From Pteria penguin (lineage: Eukaryota > Mollusca > Bivalvia > Pterioida > Pteriidae): a stretch of DNA of 64,000 bases. The position numbers and the translations under genes are program-made. Each line of letters starts with the position of its first letter. Positions within the stretch are counted from its first letter, which is position 1. Location of the stretch: assembly GCA_035048485.1 (NCBI GenBank), contig CM068585.1:58841618-58905617 (forward strand), in the 5' to 3' direction. The notes beneath the pieces are model-generated. The model saw nothing but the letters and a program-made list of their open reading frames with translations. It ran no database searches and was not told the DNA's origin. This document shows positions 26,901 to 38,652 of this stretch, piece by piece.

Positions 26901-27897
26901 CTAAGATAGCGTGACATGATTCCTCGATCAAGTCCTGACTCCGCGAACAACATGGCTCCCGGAAGCGGGACTCTCGTCCAGGAAGGGTTATCCCACATAC
27001 TATAAATAGAAATAATCAATGTGAACAGGGCAGTAACCCCCCCCCCCCCAAATGCAATAAATAAATCACACACATACGTACACCACTGAAGTTTGCTTAT
27101 TTATCTCATTTTTCTCTATACCTTATCGTTCCCGTCATCTCCATACATGGTTAGTGATATGTGTGTATGTGTGTGTGTGTGACAGAGAGAGAGAGAGAGA
27201 GAGAGAGAGACAGCACTAAACTAAAATTCTAGGAGAAAATAAGAAAAGGTCATATTTTGTAGTACGTGATAAAATTTTGGTGAAGAAAGAAGCCATGTCA
27301 CCTCAAAACCCACCATTCACCTGAATGTGTTTGTACTTCAATGTGTTTATTTTACGTTTGATTATATCTTTACAACACTGCATGTCAATAACCTCACCAC
27401 CCCACCCCCCCTCGCCCAACAAAAATAAAACACCCCCCATAAAAAATCCAAACAAACAAAACACCACACACACACACACACACACACCTACACACCTACA
27501 CACACACACACACACACAAAACAAAACAAAACAAAAAGCTCCATACATACTTATGTTTAAAAAAAATGTTCGAATGAATATAACATTGCGTCTAGTTGTT
27601 AACATGGGACGATCAAATGACTGGAAATCGTCGAGATTTATATTCTGTCTTGTGTGATCATAAACTTTAAAATATGTGACTGACAGTATAATATGTATCA
27701 AGGAAAACATCAGGCTGACACCATTAAAGCTAATGAAAGATGCCGCAAATTATTCATAGTTTACCTTCTATGGCATCCGGTAATAGTTTTGTCCAGCTGG
27801 CGTAAAAATTTGATCCACCTCCTGCCCACGGAAAACACACAAGAACGATTTTGGCATCTGGTTTGGTCGCACGGATATTGAGAATTTTCGAGGCCAT
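20915..27897 (-). CDS. OLAH: Type II (medium-chain acyl) thioesterase, OLAH-like, six coding exons
   Basis: Exons (minus): 27897-27765, 26999-26761, 25772-25694, 25048-24955, 22172-22084, 21042-20915. All have GT-AG borders and the phases close to 762 nt (253 aa), the usual family size. It is an alpha/beta hydrolase that would release acyl chains from a fatty-acid or polyketide synthase carrier protein in the cytosol. Visible motifs: strand plus oxyanion region VCFPWAGGGSNFYASW (residues 20-35), LPGRESRFREP (50-60), nucleophile GHSLGA with Ser91, FVSGVSGPH (116-124), LGGTPQEVL (150-158), LFLPPLRADY (166-175), acid VFDGEAD with Asp201, and catalytic His232 in LPGGHFY. All three triad members are present. 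Exon 2 ends CAT|GTAGGT; a later GTAG|GTGACT would break phase. The gene is head to head with DELE1. Introns hold a SINE (24128), a 28-bp array (25850), a CAGTGG-type element (25375) and GT/GA microsatellites (27155). Orthology to vertebrate OLAH is by resemblance. Confidence 0.93.
21975..22065 (+). mobile_element. 5'-truncated SINE (3' module and tail)
   Basis: 'CAGGCAGATGTCGTCGCCAT' + 'ATACCTGAAATAATCGCGG' + 'AGTGACGTAAACC', then (AATC)n, matches the last ~90 bp of the SINE at 10905. It lies in the final intron of the thioesterase gene, 19 bp before exon 5's donor side. Confidence 0.85.
24128..24545 (+). mobile_element. SINE with internally amplified core
   Basis: A SINE head (B-box GGGTTCGAGTC at about 24163; GAACGAGACAGTAAAAACC) and a 3' part (GTAAAAGATCACTAACTGCTC; AGAGGGATCTTTTGTAGG) flank about six to seven tandem copies of a segment centred on 'AAACCTAGGTCCGCGTCACGG'. 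Two of these are long 60-bp units with 'TATAGCTAAAGTAAACTTTGG'. In the normal copy this segment ('AATCGAGGTCCCGTATCACGG') occurs once. Confidence 0.8.
25270..25365 (-). mobile_element. SINE head fragment (tRNA-like), reverse orientation
   Basis: Read on the minus strand it gives 'GCTCGACTTGTGGCGCGGACG' then B-box 'GGCTTCGATTCCCGG'. No core or tail follows. Confidence 0.5.
25375..25555. mobile_element. Short element with GCGGATC-type inverted ends
   Basis: The left end reads GCGCGGATCTAAATGTGGGG; the right end, read inward, reads GCGCGGATCCTGGATTTTTT. It is related to the elements at 1559, 28128 and 57540. Confidence 0.5.
25850..26260. repeat. Minisatellite, 28-bp unit, about 14 copies, thioesterase intron 2
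   Basis: The unit CAGGTATGTACAGGTGTATT + ATATTAAT alternates between TATAGTAAT and TATATTAAT in a near-regular two-unit pattern. Confidence 0.93.
27155..27210. repeat. (GT)n-(GA)n compound microsatellite
   Basis: A TGTGTATGTGTGTGTGTGTG run is followed by about 14 GA repeats. A second (CA)n tract lies at about 27465-27520 between A-rich runs. Both are in thioesterase intron 1. Confidence 0.95.
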
Positions 27898-28127
27898 ATC
27901 TCTTCAGAAGGCAAGTCCAGGAAGTTACTGACTGTGTTATATCAACGTAAATCCTCCTTCAAATACAATAACATGAGTACCTTGATCCTCCGTGGTATTA
28001 ATTAGTCTCTGGATTGTTATCACAGGTAAAGGTCTGTACCGTATTACACGACCCTAAGGGACATCCCAATAACCTGGATCCGTCACGATACACGATAAAC
28101 CAGTCACCTGTAATGTACTACGAAATT

Positions 28128-28339
28128 CAGTGGCGGATTCATGGTGTCAAGGCACTTACCATTCCACTAGCAGTAAACCAATATATATGCAGGGGCGTAT
28201 ATAACACATACGTCCCTGATATATGTTAACTCCAATTTGTTTGTTTGGTTTTTTTTTAGTCGTCAGTGCAGTAAGACGTGCTCAGTGACCCCCCTTCTTC
28301 AAGCTCCGGGTGGGGGTGACGACACTGGATCGGCCACTG
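28128..28339. mobile_element. Short element with CAGTGGCGGATTC / GATCGGCCACTG ends
   Basis: Terminal inverted repeats of about 15 bp: CAGTGGCGGATTCATGG at left; read inward from the right, CAGTGGCCGATCCAGTGTCG. The C-rich stretch near the right end is as in the copy at 1559. It lies between the first two exons proposed for the thioesterase transcript. Confidence 0.6.
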
Positions 28340-28444
28340 AAGGTATTCAACAGTTATAGCTAATATTATGTAACTCACTTATCACTTTGTTAGAATGTAC
28401 CATTTTTTTTAAATATATAAACCAAATTTCATAAGTTGATTTAC

Positions 28445-28620
28445 CTTTCCAAACTTGTATGAACTTTCTTTCCTCCTCCTTTCGGATCCGCTGTGGCATG
28501 ATATGACGTAATAGGGAATTTCCAGAATACATGCGGAGTGTTTCTTCTTTTATTCTTCCTATTTTTGACGGTGAGGAAATCCGAATTTTTGTCACGTGAC
28601 TTTTAATGGCGATAGTTGTT
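28445..28620 (-). other. Candidate first exon of the thioesterase transcript (5' UTR or N-terminal extension)
   Basis: On the minus strand a donor GGAAAG|GTAAAT ends this block at 28445. Spliced to the acceptor GAAGAG|ATATGG just before the main ATG, the frame runs without a stop from an upstream ATG (MYSGNSLLRHIMPQRI...VWKD) into MASKILNIR. The extension is basic and could be a targeting sequence or chance. The alternative acceptor 2 bp earlier would break the frame, leaving a plain 5' UTR. Confidence 0.4.
28591..28600. promoter_or_regulatory. GTCACGTGAC palindrome in the shared DELE1/thioesterase promoter
   Basis: This 10-bp perfect palindrome contains the E-box CACGTG with GT/AC flanks, the form bound by USF and MiT/TFE bHLH-zip factors in animals. 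It lies 68 bp upstream of the DELE1 ATG and inside or just above the proposed first thioesterase exon, in a short divergent intergenic gap. The binding factor is inferred. Confidence 0.45.
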
Positions 28621-28667
28621 GTGATAGAAGTTCAGTTCACATCGTGAAAATGTAGCCTTAATGCGGT

Positions 28668-31600
28668 ATGTGGAGATTGTTGAACGGGATTAGAAGAGGT
28701 GAGTTTGACTGTGGAACATGTGAACTTATATTATATACCGTTGTCATGGTAATACATTGCTATTTATTCAGGTAGATTCCGGACCTAGTCAACCGTGTAT
28801 TTTTGTCAAGGACTTAAGCCAAGATCATTTTTAAGAACAAACATTATTTTTCCTTCATTAAACGGTTTGCAAGACAATACAGGCGAGTTAATGACGTTTA
28901 TTGTCTGGTATGATTATTTCTTTTCGTCCCATCTCTGATGATTGAAATAAGATTCATTCGTAAATATATAAATATACGAAAAGGGGGGCAATTCACAATA
29001 CAATTATACATGCAATGTCAATGGCCAATGTTTATAATTTACAGAAAATATTACTGTCAGTATTGAACATAATTGTTGGGTCCACATGCCAAACTTTCAT
29101 GAAAAAGGTTACTTTTGGTTTGAGAATGGGGATTTTTTTCAAATATAATTCAAATTAGACAGATCTAAGATCTAACCATAGAAGTTATTAGAACACCCCC
29201 CTTTTTCTGTTTACCTCTTCAATCTATAACTGATACACAATTTTGTGCACTTAACTAGATATTCTCAGGCCAATTCATAGTTCAAAATAGAATAGTGGAG
29301 GGCAAAATGCACATAATGCAAATGTAAAATACATTGTTCAGAAAATTTAAATATTTTTTAGCGATTCGTCAGCATATATGCAGTAGACCAACATCAGCTA
29401 CTGGGGCTGTTACTCTAGAGGAAGAAGTTGAACATGGCCAGGAAAATTTAAACAAGGAGGGGGCTAGGAGGCAGTACAATTACAGGTGGGTAAACATTAG
29501 AATAATTATAATGAAAGGTAAGCATCAGTTTAAGTAAATAACTAATCTATACAATTAATGTACAGGTAAAAATCAGTATAATTACAGGTAAGTATTAGTA
29601 CAGTGATAGGTAAACATCAGTATAATTACAGGTAAATAAAGTGCATTACAGATTCAGTTAAACATGAGCAAATTGATTGGTAAACATCAGTATAATTACA
29701 GGTAAACATAAGTACATTTATAGGTAAACATCATTATAATGACAGGTATTCATCAGTTTAGTTGCAGGTAAACATCAGTAAATGTGCAATTACAGGTAAA
29801 CGTCAGTAAGATAATATTGTAGATATCATTCTGTACAGTAAGTGGTATAGAGATAAACATAAATTCAATTACAGGTAAAAATTGGTGCGAAAAGAAGAAA
29901 ATAAATGCAAAAAATACTTCCACCTTCATCTCTGTACAGTGCATATACACGTACATTGTAGGTTATGTAAATATTTGGTTTATGAAAAGTAAGACTCTTT
30001 CCTATGTAATTAATATGAGAAAGCATTTGTAAGACTGCCTTGAAGATTAAAGAAATCACAAAACATGTTGTTTTGACAGTGTAATGGGTCGTCCAAAGGG
30101 AAGTCAGTACAAAATGATAACACAAACACTCTTTATCCACAAGTTTTTGGCCCAGGACTGGGCCATGTATCTGGCAGTAATGGATTTCACATAGATTTCT
30201 TCACTGTAGTTGTTTCCACTTGATAAAGGTCAAGAGGCCAAAAATTTGTGGACAAAGAATTTTTTTGTTATTATTCCATGTTGTTTTATTTTATCATGTT
30301 TCATGAATTAGAAGTCTTTTGCATGGCTTTTTTTTTGTGAAACATACATTAATACTAGTAGATGCTCATTATTTACAAAAATTATCATCAGACATTACAA
30401 TTGTAAGAGAAAATTACTTTTTCCAGTATGTGCTCCTTAGACTGATACCATAAAATCGATTTGATTATAAATTGAAATGCTCTCATTTAATTACTGTTTA
30501 CAGAGAAAGCAGTGACCGAGATGGTTGCGGGTGTGGTAATGGTGGGCCAAACCACGACTGGTGGCGGTGTCACACCTATAACTTCTGGACTTTCCTTCGA
30601 CAGACTCACTCCCTCGAGACAATAGGATGTGTAAGATATCCCTTTGTGAATACTATTAATAAACCTCGAGAGCTGCTTTCTGTTCTTGAAAAGTTTATCA
30701 GAGAAAAGGATTAAAAGATTTCTCTAAAGATATGATATGCTTTACTGAAAGTTTGCAATTCTTGTATAACTATAAACATGCCCTCTGGCAAAGACTTACT
30801 TACATTTACACCAAAGTTTGGAAACCAAAAATATATGACTATAAATATATAGTAATAATAATATAATATGTTATAATGATTGTAAAAATCATTCTTTTTT
30901 TAGAGCCTGTTGTCTAAATATTTAAGAGCATTCTTTTCTTATGCTGGAAATTGTTTAAAATATTAATCATTTAATGTAGTGTATTTATATATAAAATGAT
31001 ACATCTATTGATTTTATAGGGTACAATTGTGATTTTGGGAATAAAGCTATCAAAGCATCCTTGGACATTTAAAAATAATGAGGACGCGGCACAGAGTAAG
31101 TGCTTATTCCACCGAGCCATACAGGTCCTCCCGACAACAGATTTCTTCCCCTCGTATCATTCCATATTAGGTAGAGATGTTGAAACGCACCTCACTCCAA
31201 AGGAAGAATTTACCGACAATGTTGATGAAGATATTAGTGACACTGAAGACGTTAATCACAACGCGTTTCTCCTGTGTGATAACCAGTGCGATCAGGAGGG
31301 GGAAGAAGAGTGTGGAAAAAGGAGAGACAGTAATGAAACTGTAAGTTCTAAAATTAATTTATCTAATATGTTGTTTTTTCATGCACAGCACATGTGTTTC
31401 AATCAAGTACATTTTGCTCCCCTGATCATAAAAAGGCCGTTTCACTTTTGGTTTCAACAACTGCAAATTTAGGTATTCATAGATAGTTCAGCAATACCGG
31501 TATATGAACAACTGACTTCAGTTTATCCTGAAGTATTTAATGCCTCAATGTTTAGAAAAGTAATTGATTCAGATATTATTGAAATTGAAGACCAGCTATT

Positions 31601-34600
31601 TATTGAATAATATTTACATGTACACAAATTTAATATGGTCATTGTCTTATACGTTCAACTATTCATAGAAGAAGTATTCCTGAAATGTCAAGTTCAGGTA
31701 TATGATATTGATGTGTTCTCCAAGTCATCAGTTATTGTGAAGTAGTTAGATTTCCTCTCATCTTGTCTTACTTCATCATGTTACTGTTTTTAAGATCACT
31801 TCCTTTCGATATTTATCAGGCTACACTGGAAGATCCCATTGCACAGCTATTTTCTGACTTTGAAAACACCTGCAGGAAATACACGGCTGTAGCAAGAACA
31901 GTCGAGGGCCTTCTGGCTGTCAGGGAAGGTCACATGACCAAGGCTGTAGAGACTTGGACCATGGGCAGTGACTTGGGTTATTCTAAATCACAATTCAACT
32001 TGGGCCTGTGTTATGAAACGGGGCAAGGAGTGGAAAAAGATCTGAAAAAGGTACGTTGTTTTAATCAAGGTGGAAATGAACACTCTAAAAGAACAAGTTT
32101 AAGACTGACAGAGTACTGCAGAAACATATTAATATTGTGAGCATATATGTATATATATTTATGGTAAAGCTTAAGTCCATTATATAATCAGACCAATGTA
32201 GATGCAAGTTACATGTTAATATTTTCTAGATAAATTGTTGAAATATCAATTATAGGTTTTTTAGCTCTACTGGTCTCGACCAGTCGAGCTCATGCAATGG
32301 TCCTTCGTCCGTTGTCCGGCCGTCCGGACGTAAACAATTTTTTGTTCCCTCTTCTCCTCTGAAGGTATATACCCCAGAGACCTTATTATGGGTTCTTCTT
32401 GTTGGGTAGGTGGTCTAGTTGTGCATGTGCAATTTTGGTCCAGTTCCGACCCCTTGGGGGCCCACAAAAGGGCGTGGTCCCAAAATCTTGTTCCCTCTTC
32501 TTCTCTGATTGTATATATCCCAGAGACCTAATTATGGTCTCATCATGTTTTGTAGCTGGTCTAGTTGTGCATGTGCAATTTTGGTCCGGTCCCTTGTTCC
32601 CTTTTCATTTCTGAAGGTATATATCATAGAGACCTAATTATGGTCTCATTTTGTTATATAGGTGGTCTAGTTGTGCATGTGCAATTTTGGTACGGTCCGG
32701 ACCCCCCTGGGCTCCCAGAAAGGGGCGTGGTCCCAAAATCTTGTTCCCTCTTCTATTCTTAAGGTATATGTCCCAGAGACCTAATTATGGTCTCATCATG
32801 TTTGGTGTGTGATCTAGTTGTGCATTTATTATTTTGGCCTGGTCCGCCCCCCTCCCCCCCCCTGGGGTCCCACAAAAGGGCATGGTCCCAAATTCTTGTT
32901 CCCTCTTCTATCCTTAAGGTATATGTCCCAGAGACCTAATTATGGTCTCATTTTGTTGGATAGGTGGTCTAGTTGTGCATGTGCAATTTTGGTCTAGTCC
33001 GGACCCCCTGGGACCCCACAAAGGGGCGTGGTCCCAAAATCTTGTTCCCTCTTCTTTTCTGAAGGTATATGTCCCAGAGACCTAATTATGGTCTCATCAT
33101 GTTTGGTATGTGATGTAATTGTGCATGTATAATTTTGGTCTGGTCCGGACCCCCTGGGGTCCCAAAAAGGGGCATGGTCCCAAAATCTTGTTCCCTCATT
33201 TTCTCTTAAGGTATATATCCTAGAGACCTAATTATGGTCTCATTTTGTTGGATAGGTGGTGTAGTTGTGCATGTGCAATTTTGGTCCGGTCCAGACCCCC
33301 TGGGACCCCACAAAGGGGCGTGGTCCCAAAATCTTGTTCCCTCTTCTTTTCTTAAGGTATATGTCCCAGAGATCTAATTATGGTCTAATCATGTTTGGTA
33401 TGTGATCTAGTTGTGCATGTATAATTTTGGTCCAGTCTGGACCCCCTGGGGTCCCACAAACGGGTGTGGTCCCAAAATCTTGTTCCCTCTTTTTCTCTGA
33501 AGGTATATATCCTAGAGACCTAATTATGGTCTCATTTTGTTGGATAGGTGGTGTAGTTGTGCATGTGCAATTTTGGACCAGTTTGGACCTCCTTGGGTCC
33601 CACAGGGGGCGTGGTCCCAAAATCTTGTTCCCTCTTCTTTTCTGAAGGTATATGTCCCAGAGACCTAATTATAGTCTCATCATGATTGATATGTGATGTA
33701 GTTGTGCATGTATAAGTTTGGTCCAGTCCGGACCACCTTGGGTCCCACAAAGGGGTGCGGTCCCAAAATCTTGTTCCCTCTTTTTCTTTGAAAGTATATA
33801 GCCTAGAGACCTAATTATGGTCTCCTTTTGTTGGATAGGTGGTGTAATTGTGCATGTGCAATTTTGGACCAGTTCGGACCCCCTGGGGTCCCACAAAGGG
33901 GCGTGGTCCCAAAATCTTGTTCCCACTTCTTCTCTTATTGTATATGAGACTTAATTATGATCTCATCATGTTTGGTAGGTGGTCTAGTTGTGCATGTGCA
34001 ATACAAAACATACATGTGTGGTCCAAATATATTTTTACCCCTTCTTCTCTGAAGGTAAATTGTTGTTTGAGTAGAGGATAACAGTAGAGCTCCAGTCTCG
34101 ACAGAGACTTCTGGTTTTTACATGAAATTAGCTCGTCATTTGCAGGCAAGCATTTTGGCATACCGGTAGCAATAAGGAGATATAAGCTCTTCTCAGAGAT
34201 TGCTTTCTTGGATAAATATCGGCATTGTTTTTCACCAGTGGCATTTTTCTGCTGTTGTTATGTGACTTTCTTTTTTACCTTATAAGGCATTTCATTACTA
34301 CAAGGAGGCAGCCAGCGAAGGCCATCCTCAGGCATTGTACAACTTGGCTCTCATGTACTTGGAAGGACATGGTGTAAGTAGGAAACCCGAGAAGGCCATT
34401 CAACTGCTGGAAAAAGCTGCGACTGCTGGACTCAGTCAGGTGATTGCTTAAAGTATCTTAATGATATCTGTGGGGAAAAGTGATACTGTTGACTTGATGA
34501 TATTCATAGCAGTTTGATTAAAACACTTTCATCAGGAAATTAAGCCAAACCTCCCAGTTAAAATTGAAACTAGTGTGAAATGTTGCTGTTTGTACTTTTT

Positions 34601-37015
34601 TTTGCAAAATTCTTATACATTGTAAATTTAATCAATGAATCGTTAAAAGTATTATACATTGTAAATCGTTATGAAACTTACAGTTGATGTACAATGTATG
34701 TAGACCTGATGTATTATATTCTTACTCACTCAGGCTCAGACCTATTTAGGAGTGCATTACGTCACATCTGAAAATCCTGACCTTGAAACAGCTGCCAGTT
34801 TATTCCAGGAAGCAGCCAAGCAGGATGTAAGTATCAGGAAGTTGGCATTTTAAGTTCTCTCAATGCCTTTCTGACTTATCATGGTAAATCGATGGAGCAT
34901 ACAGTCAACAAGTGGTGAGAACAGATCAGAGAATTTCGATATTTTTGTTACAAGAGGTTTACAAACTTCTGGAATATTGATATGAACAAAGTGGGAAAAA
35001 TGAATGCTATTTTAGCATTGGGAATTGGGCTGAATTTCTTCACCCTACAACAGAATCCCTAGCATCACACAGAAATTTGGACGAATTAGGCTATGCTACC
35101 AACCCAAACAAAGCAGTGATGGAATTTGAACCAAGGATTTTTTATTCAAAAGCCCAGCATCTTAATGATTGATATCTATGCTGACATCTAAATTATTTGA
35201 CTTATCTTCAAATAAACAAGGATCAACTATCATTCTTTTCTTTTAAAAAAAGATAATAAATTCTTCCAAAAATCCTTAAACTTCTCTTTTTGTTGATAAA
35301 ATTTTGTCTGGAGAAAAAAAACATTGCTACATAACTTGTAATGATAAAAATGATTTTTCATTTCAGGATCCTGAAGCTCAGTATTTCCTAGGAATATGCT
35401 ACGAGAGGGGCTTTGGGGTAGAGGTCAATGAATGCAAAGCAGCCAGTCTTTACTCCCAGGGTGCATCTGGTGGCCATGATGGTGCTATGTACAACTTGGC
35501 AATGTTCCATGAGCATGGACTTGGAGGTAAAACTATCAATACATGTATAATGTAATTGTCGTTAGGCCAAACAAAAAAATATGCATTTTCCTGTTACATG
35601 GCGAGAGAAATTGGGTTGATAGGTCATTCCATTTTTTTCAACATTTGAATAATTTTCTACTGAAAGTGCGCAAAAAAGTTTTGGGTCTGTGCCAAAAATT
35701 AAGATTGGTCAGGGTACAGGAAACATGCTTTGTTTTCTTTTCGCCTTATATTTGTAGTGTGTCAATAATGTAAGGGGAAACTTTTTCAAAATGATAAGTG
35801 TAAAACAAGTCAGAAAAATTAATTATACATGTATGTGCTTGATTAAACAAGAATGAATTGTAGAGTTTTTAAATAATCACTAACTTGTACTTTTGACATT
35901 GTTTTGTTAAATTTGGTCGTGATAAAAAGTTCTCCTGCACTATTATCCTGCAATTTCTGGTCATAAACATTCGTAAATTGTCTGTCGATTGAATCATATA
36001 CATATATTACGTATACTGGTAGAAGAGAGATCTCCATATAACTTCTGCAGTAAAAGTCCAGTACAAAAATTCATACTTTCATTTTACTGTTGTAGGATTA
36101 CCAGAAGACAAATTAACGGCACGGGACCTGTGCCAGAAAGCGGCAGATCTGGGTAACGAACATGCTTTACAATATCTGCATCATACGGAGAGTGATGACA
36201 ACGCTGTACAGTGCTTGATGGATTCCAACTTTTCGGAGATAGGTAACCTCTTGTGTACCGTTATATGATAGAGTGGAGATATAATGTGTCGAAAGGATCT
36301 TAAACTGGGTGGAATATCACTTATGACTTATTTCATGTACATATTTACATAGTATTATTGTATTTCACTGATATTTCATCTTGAAAATTAAACAAGAAAC
36401 TTGAACTGTTAAAATTTTGGAAATTTCTGTAAATGTATTTTAGTATATAGCTCTTCTCTTAGTAGGACCAGTTTGAATTTATCTTAAAACTATTAACAGT
36501 GGGGGCATTTGTATCCTATTGAAACTTCTGATTATTTCATTGCAGATCTTTTGACAAAACGAGAATCAGAGAATACCGAGGAGAAGCCCACAATGAGCAG
36601 TTCATCGTCCTCCCCATCACTCACGGACTTTATCCGTAAACACCTGCACGATCTACAGATTGGCTCCAATCCACTCTCTATGCTCTACGGCTCAGATAAT
36701 CAAACTTTTCTATCTACCCAGATACTACAGAGTCATATGGAATGGGGCATGAAACTTCCTGTATCCATCCAGGTTGCCCACTCAGCCTCATTGTGGGAAC
36801 CCCAGTATGGAAGTCCAAAGTTTTCTGTGCCTGCCTCGCCTGATAACTGCCGAGTTTCTTTCAATATAGGAGCAGATGAAGACGACCTTGACCATCTGTC
36901 CTTTATACATAGTGACCTTGACCTTCCGTATGTATCAGAAGAGGAGGACAATTCTATCTCCATAACAAGAATCCTGAAGACTTCTACAATGCCCAATTTA
37001 AATTATGTCTCTTAA
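28668..37015 (+). CDS. DELE1: DELE1 homologue (mitochondrial stress relay, Sel1-repeat protein), ten coding exons
   Basis: Exons: 28668-28698, 29362-29485, 30504-30630, 31020-31340, 31820-32050, 34287-34439, 34734-34826, 35367-35526, 36096-36242, 36546-37015. They total 1857 nt (618 aa) with consistent phases. The start MWRLLNGIRRAIRQHICSR is basic and amphipathic, like a mitochondrial presequence, and begins MWRL as in vertebrate DELE1. Exon 3 gives HDWWRCHTYNFWTFL, a conserved aromatic segment. Exons 5-9 encode about five Sel1-like/TPR repeats (KSQFNLGLCYETGQGVEKD, ALYNLALMYLEGHGV, AQYFLGICYERGFGVEV, AMYNLAMFHEHGLGG). The tail is Ser-rich (SSSSSSPSLTDF) and ends TSTMPNLNYVS. Known role in vertebrates: DELE1 carries mitochondrial import or protease stress to the cytosolic kinase HRI and the integrated stress response. 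Human DELE1 is about 515 aa, so this one is longer, mainly in the acidic exon 4 and the tail. Orthology is strong from repeat layout and both ends. Confidence 0.9.
29486..29885. repeat. Donor-derived minisatellite, ~22-bp unit, DELE1 intron 2
   Basis: The unit GTAAACATCAGTATAATTACAG repeats about 12-15 times with drift, starting at the exon 2 donor. Exon 2 ends CAGTACAATTACAG|GTGGGTAAACAT; the repeat reads CAGTATAATTACAG|GTAAACAT, differing at one base before the junction. Most units keep AG|GTAA. Confidence 0.85.
32263..34095. mobile_element. Pearl-like element with dimeric central array, DELE1 intron 5
   Basis: Both ends read inward as AGCTCTACTG (32263-32272 and 34082-34091), next to small hairpins (CTGGTCTCGACCAG at left). 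Between them lie 12 copies of a ~146-bp unit: 'TTGTTCCCTCTTCTTTTCTG', 'CAGAGACCTAATTATGGTCTC', 'TAGTTGTGCATGTGCAATTTT', 'GGACCCCCTGGGGTCCCACA'. Units alternate strictly between CATCATGTTTGG and CATTTTGTTGGA types. Elements of this build (short inverted termini around a tandem core) are described in bivalves as Pearl-like and attributed to non-autonomous Helitron relatives. No coding capacity. Confidence 0.75.
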
Positions 37016-37990
37016 TGATGGTTTTCCATTAGATTGTTTTCAAGTTTTTTTTCATTGAACGAATGAGATTGTATGCATGATTTGTATGAATAGTTTTTAT
37101 ATGATCAGAAGCTGGTTCTAAGAATCAGCCGACATATATTGTCTGATCCCGAATGAATGCAGGAATCTTTCAGGTCTTCATTTTTTTTCAGATTCATTTG
37201 CATTTTATCTTGATTATTTTTTCCCCACAACATTCAGTAGAAAGCAATGGAATTTTGTTCACAAGTGCAAAGAACATGTCACTGTTTTAGTACTGAATGA
37301 ATTCCATCTAACCTATAATAAGAGGAAATGACAAGGAGATGTTAAGTTCGTGCCATTTGATACTTTGAAAAAGATTTTATGTTGAATTTAATGCATTAAT
37401 TTAGAATAATTTTTCCCTAGGTATTTTGTCTTAGGGAAATTGTTATGATATTAACTTGTTTTGTTTATGGTAACTGATTTTATACTCTGCATTTTAAGCT
37501 CAATATCCTTCAGAAGGAAGACTTGGTGGTGCCTCAGGGATAAAGAAATCTCATGAGCCTCGATGGTGACGAGCCTTAGAGGTGCCTAAGGTCTTGATGG
37601 TGTGGAAGGGATATAGAAATCCCATGAGCCTCAACAAGTGCTTATTAACCATTACCAGAATTTACTGGAACGTGGCAGAGCACGGTGCATGCTGTGACCA
37701 CTGTAGAAAAGTAATACTTTATTTTATTCATATTTTATACTTTTGTTCATTTGTTTGTTCTGCTTGTAATTGGAGTGAATTAAATGATATGTATAAAACA
37801 TGTATACATAAATTTGGGTGTCTTTTTCATTAACATTGAAGTTGGTTTTAGACAAAAGCAAACCCTTTTCTTCCAGCTGTAGGGTCCATTTAAAGCCAGC
37901 AAGCATTCTGCCATTCAAACATTGCATTTTGCAATTTTTTGTTGATAAATGTGACAGAATTTTCAAAAGTCTTGGGATCTTTGTTTTGAT
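37016..37990. other. DELE1 3' UTR and intergenic sequence
   Basis: AT-rich with no other frame. RFC3 converges from the other side, its stop lying at 38653. Confidence 0.45.
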
Positions 37991-38575
37991 CCATTATGCG
38001 ACATCTATCTGGATTGCTACAGGGTCTGACAATGGCAGACATCTACAAGATCTGACTATGGCAGACATCTATATGGATTGCTATAGGGTCTGACTACAGC
38101 AGACATCAATCTGGATTACTACAGAGTCTGACTATGGCAGACATCTATCTGGATTGCTGCAGGGTCTGACAATGGCAGACATCTACAAGATCTGACAATG
38201 GCAGACATCCATTTGGATTGCTACAGGGTCTGACTATGGCAGACATCAATCTAGATTGTTACAGGGTCAGACTATGGCAGACATCCATTTGGATTGCTAC
38301 AGGGTCTGACTATGGTAGACATCCATTTGGATTGCTACAGGGTCTGACTATGACAGACATCAATCTGGATTGCTACAAGGTCTGACTATGGCAGACATTA
38401 ATATGGATTACTACCAGGTCTGACTATGGCAGACATCATTCGGGATTGCTTAAAGGTCCGACTATGGCAGACATCAATCAGGATTGCTTAAAGGTCTGAC
38501 TATGGCAGACATCCATTTGGATTGCTACAGGGTCTGACTATGGCAGACGTCTATCTGGATTGCCATTCATGTTCA
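37990..38575. repeat. Minisatellite, ~38-bp unit, about 14 copies, between DELE1 and RFC3
   Basis: The unit is approximately ATCTGGATTGCTACAGGGTC + TGACTATGGCAGACATCA. It sits in the gap between the two convergent genes, ending about 75 bp from the RFC3 stop. Confidence 0.92.
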
Positions 38576-38652
38576 TTAGAGTCAGTCGAGCTTGAACAAA
38601 TAAACATTTACTATATCAGCACATTATATATGAAGAGAACACACTGCACAGA

